Assembly: GCF_963675165.1 (NCBI RefSeq)
Contig: NC_087388.1
Span: forward strand, 3,973,047-4,037,046
Source: Halichondria panicea
Lineage: Eukaryota; Porifera; Demospongiae; Suberitida; Halichondriidae
Reading direction: 5' to 3'
Length of the DNA stretch: 64,000 nt
The stretch's first letter is position 1, and the number at the start of each line of letters is the position of its first letter. Under the pieces are notes generated by a model. It was not told the DNA's origin, ran no database searches, and worked only from the letters and a program-made list of their open reading frames with translations. Below are positions 22,186 to 33,600 of this stretch, piece after piece. A program made the translations under genes and the position numbers.

Positions 22186-25100
22186 GTTAAACAAAAACTG
22201 CCAGTTTAAATAGCTATTATATTTCTATCTATAGTATGCATGTATATGCATGAGGTTATTTTGTGAATTGCACTCTATAGTTGAGATGTTTTATGTGAAA
22301 TCAATCAAAATGGCTTCTGTACATGTGCTATATAATTATAGTCTGCTTCGTAATTGTGTGATCAACTGGTCTAGATCTATGGAATAAATTGCCGTTATGT
22401 CGTAATAGAAAAAGCATTCGTACACGTACATGGCATGCAAAGGGTCTATCTAAATTCCATGCACTGTGGATTGCTAATACCAATGTCATGCTCACACTCC
22501 CAGTTCCCCCTCCCCCAGGCCCTCCAGCCGCTGGCCCCCCTCCTGGACAAAACTTGCCTGGAGAGGATGTGCACGAGAATGCAGGCGCCGAAGCTCCTCA
22601 ACCCTCTGCCCCTGACGCCTCCAAGATGGACTATGTGTCCGGCTATGACAATGTCGGGTTTAACACTAATGCAGGTGAGAGCTTAGGGTTTCATTGGCTG
22701 ATGCTCTTGTGATTCTCTGAGACTGTGTGAATAGCAATAATTGCATGCAGTGGAATGTGCACAATTAACTGTAAAAGTATTACTAAAAGTAGTAGGTGAT
22801 GCACAGTGTGACGATGGTTAGTGTCGCCAGATTGATAGTGAGTGTATTATCTGATATTATTTTTATCAATCTAATTAACGCTTTGGGGTACATCCTGGGA
22901 AATCTGACCTTTAGCTTTGGACCAGTCATCGTACTATGGAGACAGGAAGTTGGAACCATTTTTAGTGACTCGGTACAGTGACTGTGCAAATATTTCAACA
23001 AGTGTTTGGTTTCCTGAAAATTACCCTCCCATTCAATGAAGCTGGGCTGTAATGTCTAGAGAATTTCATCAGAATTTCATCAGCTCATAAATTTATTTAG
23101 GATCCAATATTGGCCTGTGCATTTGTGTTGACCTTTGGAATGAATTATTATTCATTTTTTAGTCCAGAGCCATTTCCTGGCTGGCTAGTACAATGTGTAA
23201 TGAATTTGCAGCACAGCCCATGTGATTGTCTATAAGCAGGTCTATAAGGAGAAATTTAAATATAGCTCCACAAAAGATAAATTGCTATTAGAGATCTCGC
23301 TGATAATCGTTTATCCCCCCACACACGTATACTGTACATGCCTGCAGATATGAATATTCCTCCCCCTGCGTATGAGCAAGCTACTGCCCCGGAGCCTGAT
23401 GAGTCTCGATCCATGCAGCCTGAGTAAGTCCAGTACACTGTAGAGTGAATGTACATTTAATAATTATCAACTGCCGTTGTGTTCGTAATACTCATTCCTG
23501 TTTATATTTTTATCCAAATAGTTTGTTATTGAAAACACTGTTTGTATTCGAGTACTATACGTTTTCAATGTTTAGTCATATCATTACAGTCATGTGACCC
23601 AGTGTTTCCCCCAGAGAAAAATATAAGTAAAATATAAGCAGGGTGAATATCAGGGCCTAAGCGGCCGAGCCACCTACGGTGTAGGCGAACATTTTTGGCA
23701 TTTATATACACCGGCCTTTGACATTATCTACATGTAATTGATTTACTGTCAAATCACTAATGCAATTTTTGGCTGTTATGCTATGAATAAAATTAAAAAA
23801 AACCACATGACAACACCTACTTTTTGTGGTAAAGGGGAGCACATGCCACATTGCCCTGCTTCCCAGCTTCCTGCTTTAGGGGAAACACTGTTACCTAAGT
23901 TTCGAGCAGTAACTGCTTGTACTGTAACACTGTAACACTTGCCTAACTACTACAGTCATGATTTCCTGCGTATATATTTTTACTTTAACTGTTTCTGTTA
24001 GTAGATTTTTAACACTCTTGCAAGGATGTAATATACGTGCTGTATTTTATCACCTTTTGTGTGTCTGATGAATGAGTAATGAATGAATTACGATTTCCTA
24101 GCATCCCCACAATATCTGAGGACGAAGCCAGAGATGCGCTGCTGAGTGAGGTAGAGAAGCATTGTTGCTACGGCAAAAAGGCGGCCAGAGATCTGGTGTT
24201 CCTAAATATCACACCAAGCAGTGCTTTCCATGTGGGTGCCACTATAGCTATTTACTATTGTATGTCAAAAATGTCACTTGCATATCCGATTATAGATCGA
24301 ACTTCAAACGATACATACATGTACATGTCCTGTATATTGTGTGTAGCTAGCCTATGATCGAATGCTCTTTGACAACTACCTAAGACATGGCTTTGTTCCA
24401 CCCTGCTCTAATAACTACCCTTCAAAACACATTCTTGTGATTATTTGTATAATATGAATATGTTTCCCTGGTCACATGTGGCATTGTGTGAATGTGAATG
24501 TTGTTTTAATCCATGCAGTACCAGCTGGAGACCTTCACCGAGGGCAGGAAGACCACTTGGCAGCACGAGCCCTTTGCAGGTATATTAAAAACTCTCCTCA
24601 TTATCGCATTGATATTGTCGTTAGTATAAGTGTGATTGGGGTCATCATCTAATGTACGTATAATTATATGCATGTAAGCTCTGTTTGATGACGACTCTTT
24701 AGCCATTGATAACCCTCAGGTCAGCTGATTGATGGTCCCCAGAACGGGCCTGCCCCTGGGCCGTGGGACATAGCGGCTCAGCCCAACCAACTGTTCCAGG
24801 ATCATGAGAAACACTTTGAGGTACCCCACACTGCCTCTGTCAAGGTGTGCCACAACTGTGTGGGGGCGGGTATGACCCAGTGCTGGAGGTGCAGGGGACG
24901 TGGTAGGGTGAGTGGACATGTATATAATACTAGTATACACACTCTAGAGTTCTTTGTCCTGTCAAATATTAACTGAGAATTAATACCTGTTAATCTGTAA
25001 AATTGCTCTCTGGAATAATTGTAGCAATGTAAATTGATTTTACTTCTCCACAGGTGATTTGTGGGAGCTGTGATGGAAGTGGCCATAAACTACAGCCGGT

Positions 25101-27009
25101 AGTTCACCATGACCATGGCCACCATCACCATGGCCATGGCCACGGACATGGACACGGACACCATGACCATCATGGTGGCAGCCATGTTGACATGGAGCGT
25201 GTCCCTTGTCACCAGTGCAACGGGACAGGAAAAAAGAGGTATAATTACAGTCACTCTTAACGATTATGATGTTACAGTGCTTTGTTGTGTACATGTATAG
25301 ATGTTGGACGTGCAATGGATTTGGGCGCATCGAGTGCTCTGTCTGTCGTGCAAAGTGCCAGCTCAAGTGGTACATCAAGCTGACTGTCACGTGGAAGACT
25401 CACAAGGCTGACCACATTGTGGAGCGTACTGCTCTCCCTGATCATCTGATCAGAGCGGCGGAAGGGAAGGTGGCCTTCCAAGATCAGCAGCCAAGGGTGA
25501 GTTTGTATGTTGGATATTATGCCTTGAGGCCTAGCCGTGCACAAAGAATACGGTAAAGCTGAGGTTGTATAACTGCTCAACTGTTGCAATATGTTAACAG
25601 CTTTTATCGGCCACGATATCGATTTGCAAATAGAGTTATTGTTTTAGTGAAGCCTGTGCAGTCTTTAATTCAGAATCGTGGTTAGCATCATCTGTTCACC
25701 GAAGTTTTTATATACTGTATAGCGCGAAATTTTCTAGGGGCTTAATTTTCGCTGTTTTCGTGGGTTAGCAATCCTACACGAAAATTAGAATTATGTGATG
25801 ACGTGCAAAGATTAAAAGCGTGGCCGGCAGTCAACCCCACAAAATTTATTCAGAATTTAAATGCCTCGAAACTTTCGCGCTATACGGATTCAATGTTTGA
25901 CCTCCAACTATAGCGCTAGCTAGCCTCGTTCCCAGGCCGAGTTGTCTCAGTAAAATCGCAAACCTACTAGTAAATACATGCGATCTTTGCCTGAAAGTAT
26001 ATAGTTAGATTGCAAAGAGTCAACTTTTTTTACTGATTTGTGTGATTCGCAAAGGTTTGCAAATTCACCCTCTCTTGTCTCATCATAGATACTATAATCA
26101 TCTCGTCATGCTTTATTCGTCTGTTCCATATGACTAGTTTTTGAGTGAAATAAACATGCCCCCTGCAAAGCATTTAGTTTTTCAATTAACAATTATTGTG
26201 CTGTATAGCTTAGGTGCAACATTGTCAGTGGGTTGCATACTATCTCCGATAGAGGCTTACACATTAGGCCACTCCAAATGAGACTGTAGTTTCCCGTCCA
26301 ACTCGCGCTTCCTGCTTTAGCTACCGCATTAATAGTTATTATGGCCATTATTTCTCATTGGAAATTACTTTTTTCGTTTACTGTTTGTGGGTGTATGTGT
26401 ATAGTAACATTTTTGTGGGTGATTAATTAAATTCATTGATGATGCAACACATTTATAATGAGATTCATAGTAATGAATAATGATAATACTGCTCACACCC
26501 GCATATAATTTACTAGAGTCTCTGACGGGAAACTACAGTCTTATTTGGAGTGGCCTTATTGAACTTTATTTATTTCTGCACGTACAAACTATAATTATTC
26601 TTCCTCGCAGGTGTATCATGTATACAACTTTCCTGACCAAGCTGTGAACAATGCCTCTAAACAGCTGGTGGATTCTCACGCCACTGCCTTTGCCAACGAG
26701 AAGATACTTATGCAGGTAATTAATTATCACGCACCATGCAATGGTACTGATCTATTACCTGCATATTCCTAACGACTTGTTCGCTACATGTTGATAGTTC
26801 TCACTCAGCACCAAAAATGTTACCACACTCACACGTTCCTCACATCTTCCCCATACACACAGCGTCAATGGATCCGCATTGTTCCCGTGTCTGAGGCAAG
26901 GTGTGACTACAAGGGGAAGTCGTTCAACTACTTTGTGTACGGCTATAACACATTGGTCCATGCTCCCGAGTACCCACAACAGATGTGCTGCGGGTGCAGC
27001 ATAGTTTGA
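22100..27009 (+). CDS. SSUH2: SSUH2 homologue (CxxCxG zinc-finger protein)
   Basis: Ten coding exons: 22100-22181, 22519-22674, 23348-23423, 24102-24231, 24519-24579, 24720-24907, 25054-25238, 25301-25496, 26611-26715 and 26863-27009. The protein starts with a Pro/Gln-rich region, then the conserved SSUH2 segment and a DnaJ-like series of Cys pairs (CHNCVGAG, CWRCRGRG, CGSCDGSG, CHQCNGTG, CWTCNGFG, CSVC) expected to bind zinc. Between the third and fourth pairs is a His/Gly-rich loop. The tail is CCGCSIV, resembling a CaaX prenylation box with extra cysteines. The start follows a strong shared acceptor at 22022 that also serves the last kinase exon, so the two genes abut or are co-transcribed. 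Vertebrate SSUH2 is linked to tooth development; the role in this organism is unknown. Confidence 0.9.
25713..25888. mobile_element. MITE, CCGTATAGCG family, subtype I (degenerate)
   Basis: Ends CTGTATAGCGCGAAATTTTC and GAAACTTTCGCGCTATACGG in SSUH2 intron 8. The interior resembles the copy at 17075. Confidence 0.7.
26267..26555. mobile_element. Harbinger-like MITE with TTA duplication
   Basis: Ends GGCCACTCCAAATGAGACTG and the complement ending TTTGGAGTGGCC, flanked by TTA (26264-26266 and 26556-26558). A close relative at 62063-62353 is flanked by TAA. Three-base TWA duplications fit PIF/Harbinger transposition. Lies in SSUH2 intron 8. Confidence 0.85.
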
Positions 27010-27636
27010 GAGGACTCAGTATGCTATACTGATTGATATTCCCCTATAATAAGCCTGAACGTTTGAAACATAACTTTTGATTTTTGTGCCTGTTGGTAGT
27101 TTACTATTTTAATTGCTGTTTGACTTTATGTTTTGTACCATCCCCATAAACAAGACTGTAAGAATGACTTGCATGGGGAAGCACCGGGAGAGTCGGATAT
27201 ATATAATGTCGTTCAACCTTTCCACCGAGGCATCAACATGCACCTATAGTACCTGCATGTGTAGTGCTTTCAATTCATTATAATTATAGGAACAATTAAT
27301 AGGCTGGCATAAGTTATTATATCCTGTTGCTATGCATGTGCAATATAGGATCATGCACATGCAAATTAACACATGTAGTATTATACTGCATGCATGCATA
27401 ATCGATCAGAGCGCATACAAAAAAGTGATTACTGTATTATTTCACATGTAATATAATAATTATAGAATTATAAAACTAAAACGTAGCATAATTATAATAA
27501 ATATAGACTATATAATTATATACATGCGCACCTTGCACATAATTATACTCACGCAGTCCACTCTACGACACACACTCTACGACACACACTCTACGACATA
27601 CTACCATCACACAACTGTGTATACATTGTTTATATA
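27010..27636. other. Convergent spacer between SSUH2 and the SecA-like gene
   Basis: No gene is seen. It contains AT-rich sequence and a short tandem array of a 14-bp TCTACGACACACAC unit near 27561-27598. Both flanking genes end here, so it should hold both polyadenylation sites. Confidence 0.6.
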
Positions 27637-30600
27637 CTATAGGGGGGGTGTTGCCACATCATAAGGCTTTATATGAGTAACTTCATCACGTATAAATCTA
27701 ACAGTCATTGGTTGTAATTTCTTGTCCATACTAGGAAAAAATCTAATTTCTAAGGAAATTTTCTGTAGTGGCGTTGGTGGTGGGCCAGATGGTGGTGTTA
27801 AGAGCATTGCCTTTGGATGAGCAACAAGCTCCAATTTCTTTTTCTTCTTCTTTTTCTTCTTCTTTTTCTTCTTCTTTTTGGACTTTTTCTTTGTCTTAAT
27901 TTCGTCAAGCTTTGTATCATTGCCATATGCTGTTTGAACTGTTGGTTCTAGTATTTCGCTCTGGAAGGTATCCCTCTGCTGTAAATCAAGGTTGTTGTCC
28001 ATTTTACCCACTTGACCATGATCTGCTGACCCAAATCCTGCTTTACGGTCTTGTTGGCCTTGATCACAGTTAGAAACCCTTGCTTGTTTGTTATTTTCTG
28101 ATACACTAGTCATTGAAAGGTCTGTGATTGTCTGAGTTGAAGCTTTTTTGACAGCACTAGATAAAGCAATTTTGCTGGCTTTAGCAATACCTTTGAGGCT
28201 GCGTTTCACTGTATAATGCACTGCCATTCTAAGTTTCTCATGCAATTGCTGATGAATAAATCGTAATAAACAATCTTCAATTTCTGTGGCTTTGCGTTCA
28301 ATGAGGTTTGCGTCAATATCTTCAGCTTGACGGACATACTCATGTAAGTTGAAGTCTCCTTTGAACAAATCAAGCAGAGCAACCGTGGCTCCTCCTAATT
28401 TTACGCCTGCATTTACCACAGAGATAGCCTTGTTTGCATAATAGGCCACCTTTGCACCTTTGCTAAGCAAACGTACAGTTGTGGAATTACTATTTCCTAG
28501 ATTTTCAGCAATACGTTTGTAGTTAAATTGCAACGAAGACACAACCTGTGATCGTATTAAATCAAATTCAGCTGGTAGTAAGGTATTCATACCTAAAGAA
28601 GTCCTCATATTGCTAACAATCCTCTGACATTTGCTGTGAAATTCATCATCACTGTTCACTTGCTGGGCTAGATTCTTTAATCGGGAGTGAAGTCCTTCCC
28701 TACACTTGGATATGAGACGTTTCTCAATTGATTCGATTGTAGCATGCACAACACGTTCCTGAATTTCTTCTAAAACTACATCTGAGATATAAGTGGTGGC
28801 AGCATAAAATACAAACTTTTTGGTTGCTCCAGCTGTAGCTTTAATGAACACCGAGAAAGGAGTTGCAGATCCTAACTTTGAAACAATCTTCACAGGACTA
28901 GCAAGAGCACTAATTCCACCAGTTGCAATAGTCAGAGCTAAGCTGATAGATTTGTGTATGGCATAGTCTTTCCAAGTGAATGTTCCAGTTAATCCAGCCA
29001 TAGTGGCGTACACCATGTCATTTACTCCCTCTGCAATAAGCGCACTACCAATGCTGGCAGTAACACCAAGACTTATCAAGGCAGCTCCACCAATTACCTG
29101 TGCCATACCAAGTGTAGCACAGGCAAATGCATTCCAATCCCAATATCCTTTGTCAGCTTGTTCAATTGACAGAAATTGATCCATATGCCATGCAGCAAAG
29201 AAGGCCAGCTCCTCGGGAATTTCTTCTGGACGATCTGGAAGGTCATTAAAGTCCACAAAGTCCACTTGCATTTTTCTTTCAAATTTCCGAATTTCCCCTT
29301 GTAAACGTCCAAGTATTCGTACTATAAAATCAACTCGGAAAGGTGAGTATTCCTTTCCTAGCGATGTAGCAATAGCATGCTGAAGTTCTTTACCAACACC
29401 ATACTTGTGCTGAACAAGCTGGCCAGATTTCAGAATGTCCTGCTCTTGTAAAAAAGCATGCATTTTCTTAGCTTCAAATGCTTTGTTTCCATATGGTAAC
29501 ATGTACTCCAGCAAAAAACAATCTTCATTTTGCTGACAATACTCAAAGAAACACAATAGGTAGCTGCGCAGTGTTTGCTTGTGTCCTTTATTGTACATGT
29601 AACAGTTTTCATACTTTCCAAGCTCAAGGCTTTCCATCATAATAACGCTATCTTGCTTAAGTAATCCTTTCTTGGTGCTTGTGCACAGCTTTTTTCCTTC
29701 CAAGTAAACAAGAAACTCCTTATACGTATTTGTACGTTCATCATCCCAAGGTAAGTCAATTCGATCAGTTTCAAAGGAGCTCTTAAATTCATTCCATATG
29801 TTGAGACTATCATCTTCCAATGTTGCTGAATCTACCTTGCTAGCAAAAATTACTCGCACGTTTACTGAGGTCTCCAATAATGGACTTATGATGTCCCACA
29901 ATTCATCAGAACTGTTCACAAGACCAATCAAATCACTTTCGTTGATAACGGGTTTATTTAAGACTAGTTTGATTAATGCGACAGATACTTGCTCATCAAC
30001 CTTTTCGAGTATAAGTTTCTTTATAACAGTTTCGTTTTTCCAATATTTTCTAACTTTGTTGTGACAAATGAAGCCTAAGGTGACCAACTTGTGGTAAATT
30101 GTTTTGGACTGCTCTTCTGATATCTTCTCCTCCGTAAGTGCTGATTCATTCACAAACGAATGCTCATCAATTATATTGCCCAACAGTAATTCCACCGTAT
30201 GAAGATGTAAGCCAAGGACTTTCATCTTCTCTTCAACTTGATGAGTATAGCAGTTTTCATCATCATGAATATACTGGCTAACATCAATCATTTCAATAAG
30301 CTTTGTGCCTACCTCAGCATTTACCATCAGTGTTTGCTTTAAGGACGTTAAATGAGTTCTAGCCTTTTTCAAGTAACGTCGAGCTTGTTTCATATTAGTT
30401 TTACTAGCATCAGGGTTAAGTTTGATGAAGCAATAACATGATGCCATTGCAGGAAGTCCAGTTAAATCACCACTTTTTTCTGCATGTTCAAAACAGGCTA
30501 GGGCTGTGGCATGTAAATGCTGACTTTTAATGTTGTTTCCACTAGGACTCTCAGTAATATCTCTGAGGAGAGCAATCCCTAATGTGACATAGCTCTCTGG

Positions 30601-33600
30601 ATGCTTAAAAAAGTTGGTATCATCTATTGAAGACGGTAGTGGATAGCCTTGAGCAGGGAAATCTTTGCTGAAGAGATTGATAACTAATTGCTTTTCACTT
30701 TCACAACTTACAGAATGAATCTGAGCATGCATTGAATCTAGCCAGTAGGCCCAATGATCAGTTACAACCCCAAGAAGAGCACTTATCGCAGCTTTACCAA
30801 CCTGCACGTTCATCAATGAAAAATTTTGAACTGCTACTGTAAATAAATGTCTGCATTTTTGAAACAAAAGATACAACTGTTCTTCTAATTCCAACCTAGG
30901 AAGACCATCACTTAGTAACACAGAAAGACGATTTGCTTCAGTCTTATTACGTTTTGCCTTTTCCAGTTCTACAAGGATTTCTGTTGCTGCTTCGAGAGTG
31001 TCAAATGTTTGAAATATTGATTTGTATTCTTGCTGATTGATTTGAATAATTAAGCATCCACTTCCTGCTTGCCCAGCTCGAGCCGCTCGCCCAAATGCTT
31101 GCTCTTCTATTCTTGTATTCTCTGGCAGGAATGTGAGGATTACATGTAGGCCTTTTGGGGCATCTTTATCACTGATTACAATGTCTGTTCCACGACCTCC
31201 TTTGTTTGTAGCTAAAACAATCTGACCAGGTTTTGCACCATGTTGGTGTTTGAATTTTTTTTCTACGTTGTCACCATCTCGAGCGTAGCTGATAATGTCT
31301 TTCTCACTGATGGCACCTTGAGATAACATGTAACGCTTAATACACTCCAAATGCTTTATGTTTTCACAGATAACCAAAACTGGCTGTTCACTTGCTCTGA
31401 TTGAGATTTCATCACAAATTTGAGCAGACCAATCTTGTTCACTCGTTGCAATTCGAGATTTACGTTGAGCATAGAGTTTCGGTTTGTTAGTTGGTAGCTC
31501 AACTGTAATTATACCGTACACTTTTTGAAGCAACTTCCGTGATGTAATAGATCCGATAGTTCCGGTCAGTCCAAATAGTTGCTTGCCATATTTCTGGAAA
31601 AATCTTTTATTAGAAATAAAAATAGCTTTAAGGCTTTCTGATGATATTGGACGCCGATATTTCAACTCGAGAAACTGAGAGAGACCATTGCTCCACTTCA
31701 TATTGTACTGTTCAATACCAGTTTGCTTGTCAATTGGAAATATCCTTTTCACTTCAGAATTTCCTTGCTTCTGATGATCAATAACAAACTGGTCATTGGC
31801 ATCCATAGTCATAGCAAGGTAGGCACTTTTCACCCAGCTTTCCATTTTTTTCTCACAAAACACTTTCAAGTAATCAGGAACTGGTATAGTATCATCCTTT
31901 ATAAGAGTGTTCATGTGCTTTGCTATCTCTATTAAGCGTGCGGATACATTTTCAACATAAGTAGATGAAACACTGATCATAGCAGACCAAATATGTAGGA
32001 ACAATGTTTCTAAATGTTTCAATGCCGGGCTATCATGAGAGAGATAAAGCATGTGCTGTGCTTTGTCTAGAAACATACTGTCTACTTCATCGACAATAAG
32101 ACAGTTTTTCTCTGGTTCAGAGTATCGATTTTTGAAGTTGACTTTCACACCAGGTTCACTCTCTTCCTGAAGAACGTCACGTTGAAAAGAACCAACATCA
32201 CCATAAACAATATGTACTTTGTAAGCTTGTTGATTAGTGTCATCATCATCTGTGCAATTAATAGCAGCTTTTAGTCCGAGTACTCTAAAAAAAGGCTGAC
32301 ACTTCTCCATCCCACTCTGAGCCAAGTCTCTATTGCTAGATACAACATCTACATTAAATCCCAGTAGAGCTTTAGCACCTGCTAACATTCCAACAATTAA
32401 TGTTTTTCCTTCTCCAGTTTTTACTTGCTGTAGAAGACCTTTATTTCTAGAATGCAGAAAGAGAAGCAGTGATATCATTTGGGTGCTATATGGGATTTGA
32501 ACTTGCTGTACATCAGAGCCAGACACTGATGATAAAATCCAGGATTTAATTACGGAGGAAACAAATGGTACTCGATGCGTTTCTAGCCACTGCATTCTGT
32601 CTTCAATAGTTACATGCCTTTGCAGCAAACTGAAAAACTGTTTCAATTCCCTTTCAGTGGCATTAGGAATCATAGAACAATGTTCAAGATGCTGAAGTAC
32701 CCCTCTAGCCTCGTTCCTGATGACAGTAAGGTCACATATACCGAGTTCTGGGTCATCAGACTCAACTTGCAATTGATTGTGAATCAAATCAACTACATCG
32801 TCTGGATTTCTAGATAGGCATTTTCTAGCAGTAGTCATATTAAGCAAAGTTCTGATAGATCGAATCCATTGATTACCTGCAATATCATTCAATTGCTCAA
32901 GGCTGATTTGTTTATAGTAAAGGGCTTCAAAAACAGACATTAGTAGCTTGCTGTCCTTTGCATTACCTCGAGTATATTTGCTTCGTATTTTGTATAGCAG
33001 CAACATGAATTTTATGTGAGTCATTCCAGAATCTAATCGAACCCTGTTCATCATGTATATGGTTCTTTGTTTATCAATTGCCGTTAAGTCTTTCCACTGA
33101 TCAAGATACTGTTTGAAATGGATCATTTGAATTTCTTTTTCCCAACAAAAAATTGAATTCCTACAGAGAACTGAGAAAGCAGCAGGACATGGCTCTATGT
33201 ATGGAAGTAAGTCAACAATCGCACATAGCTGTTCAAATGAGAAGGAATTGCATAAAGAACTAGCACTAGCACTAGCAGATGCATTGCTGACATCATTTAT
33301 AAATACATTGTACAGAATCTGAAGAAACTTCTGGTCCATAAGAAGCATTTTTGTGTGAAGATTATTGTCATTGTCATCAACATTATACTGGATCACACAC
33401 AATTCAAACAAATTGTACGCAAGCAGATGACTAAGCCACATATCACTAGAATACTCTTGTACGATGGATACAACCATTAGTACATCAGGTGATATTTTTA
33501 CTAATCGAACCATGTTAATTGTATGCTGGAAAGGATCAGGGCATTCAGAGTCTGATGTACTAAAGTTCTGTACCCTTACATTCAAATCATGCACAAAGGT

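Larger units (their letters stand above)
13975..22637 (+). repeat. Segmental duplication, copy B
   Basis: This block matches 1-8928. Compared with copy A it has three clear insertions: an 860-bp element at 15832, a MITE at 17075, and a 581-bp element at 20654. It also has a longer 5' leader before the kinase ATG and a 500-bp interspersed repeat in intron 14. Coding exons and splice sites appear intact throughout. Confidence 0.9.
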
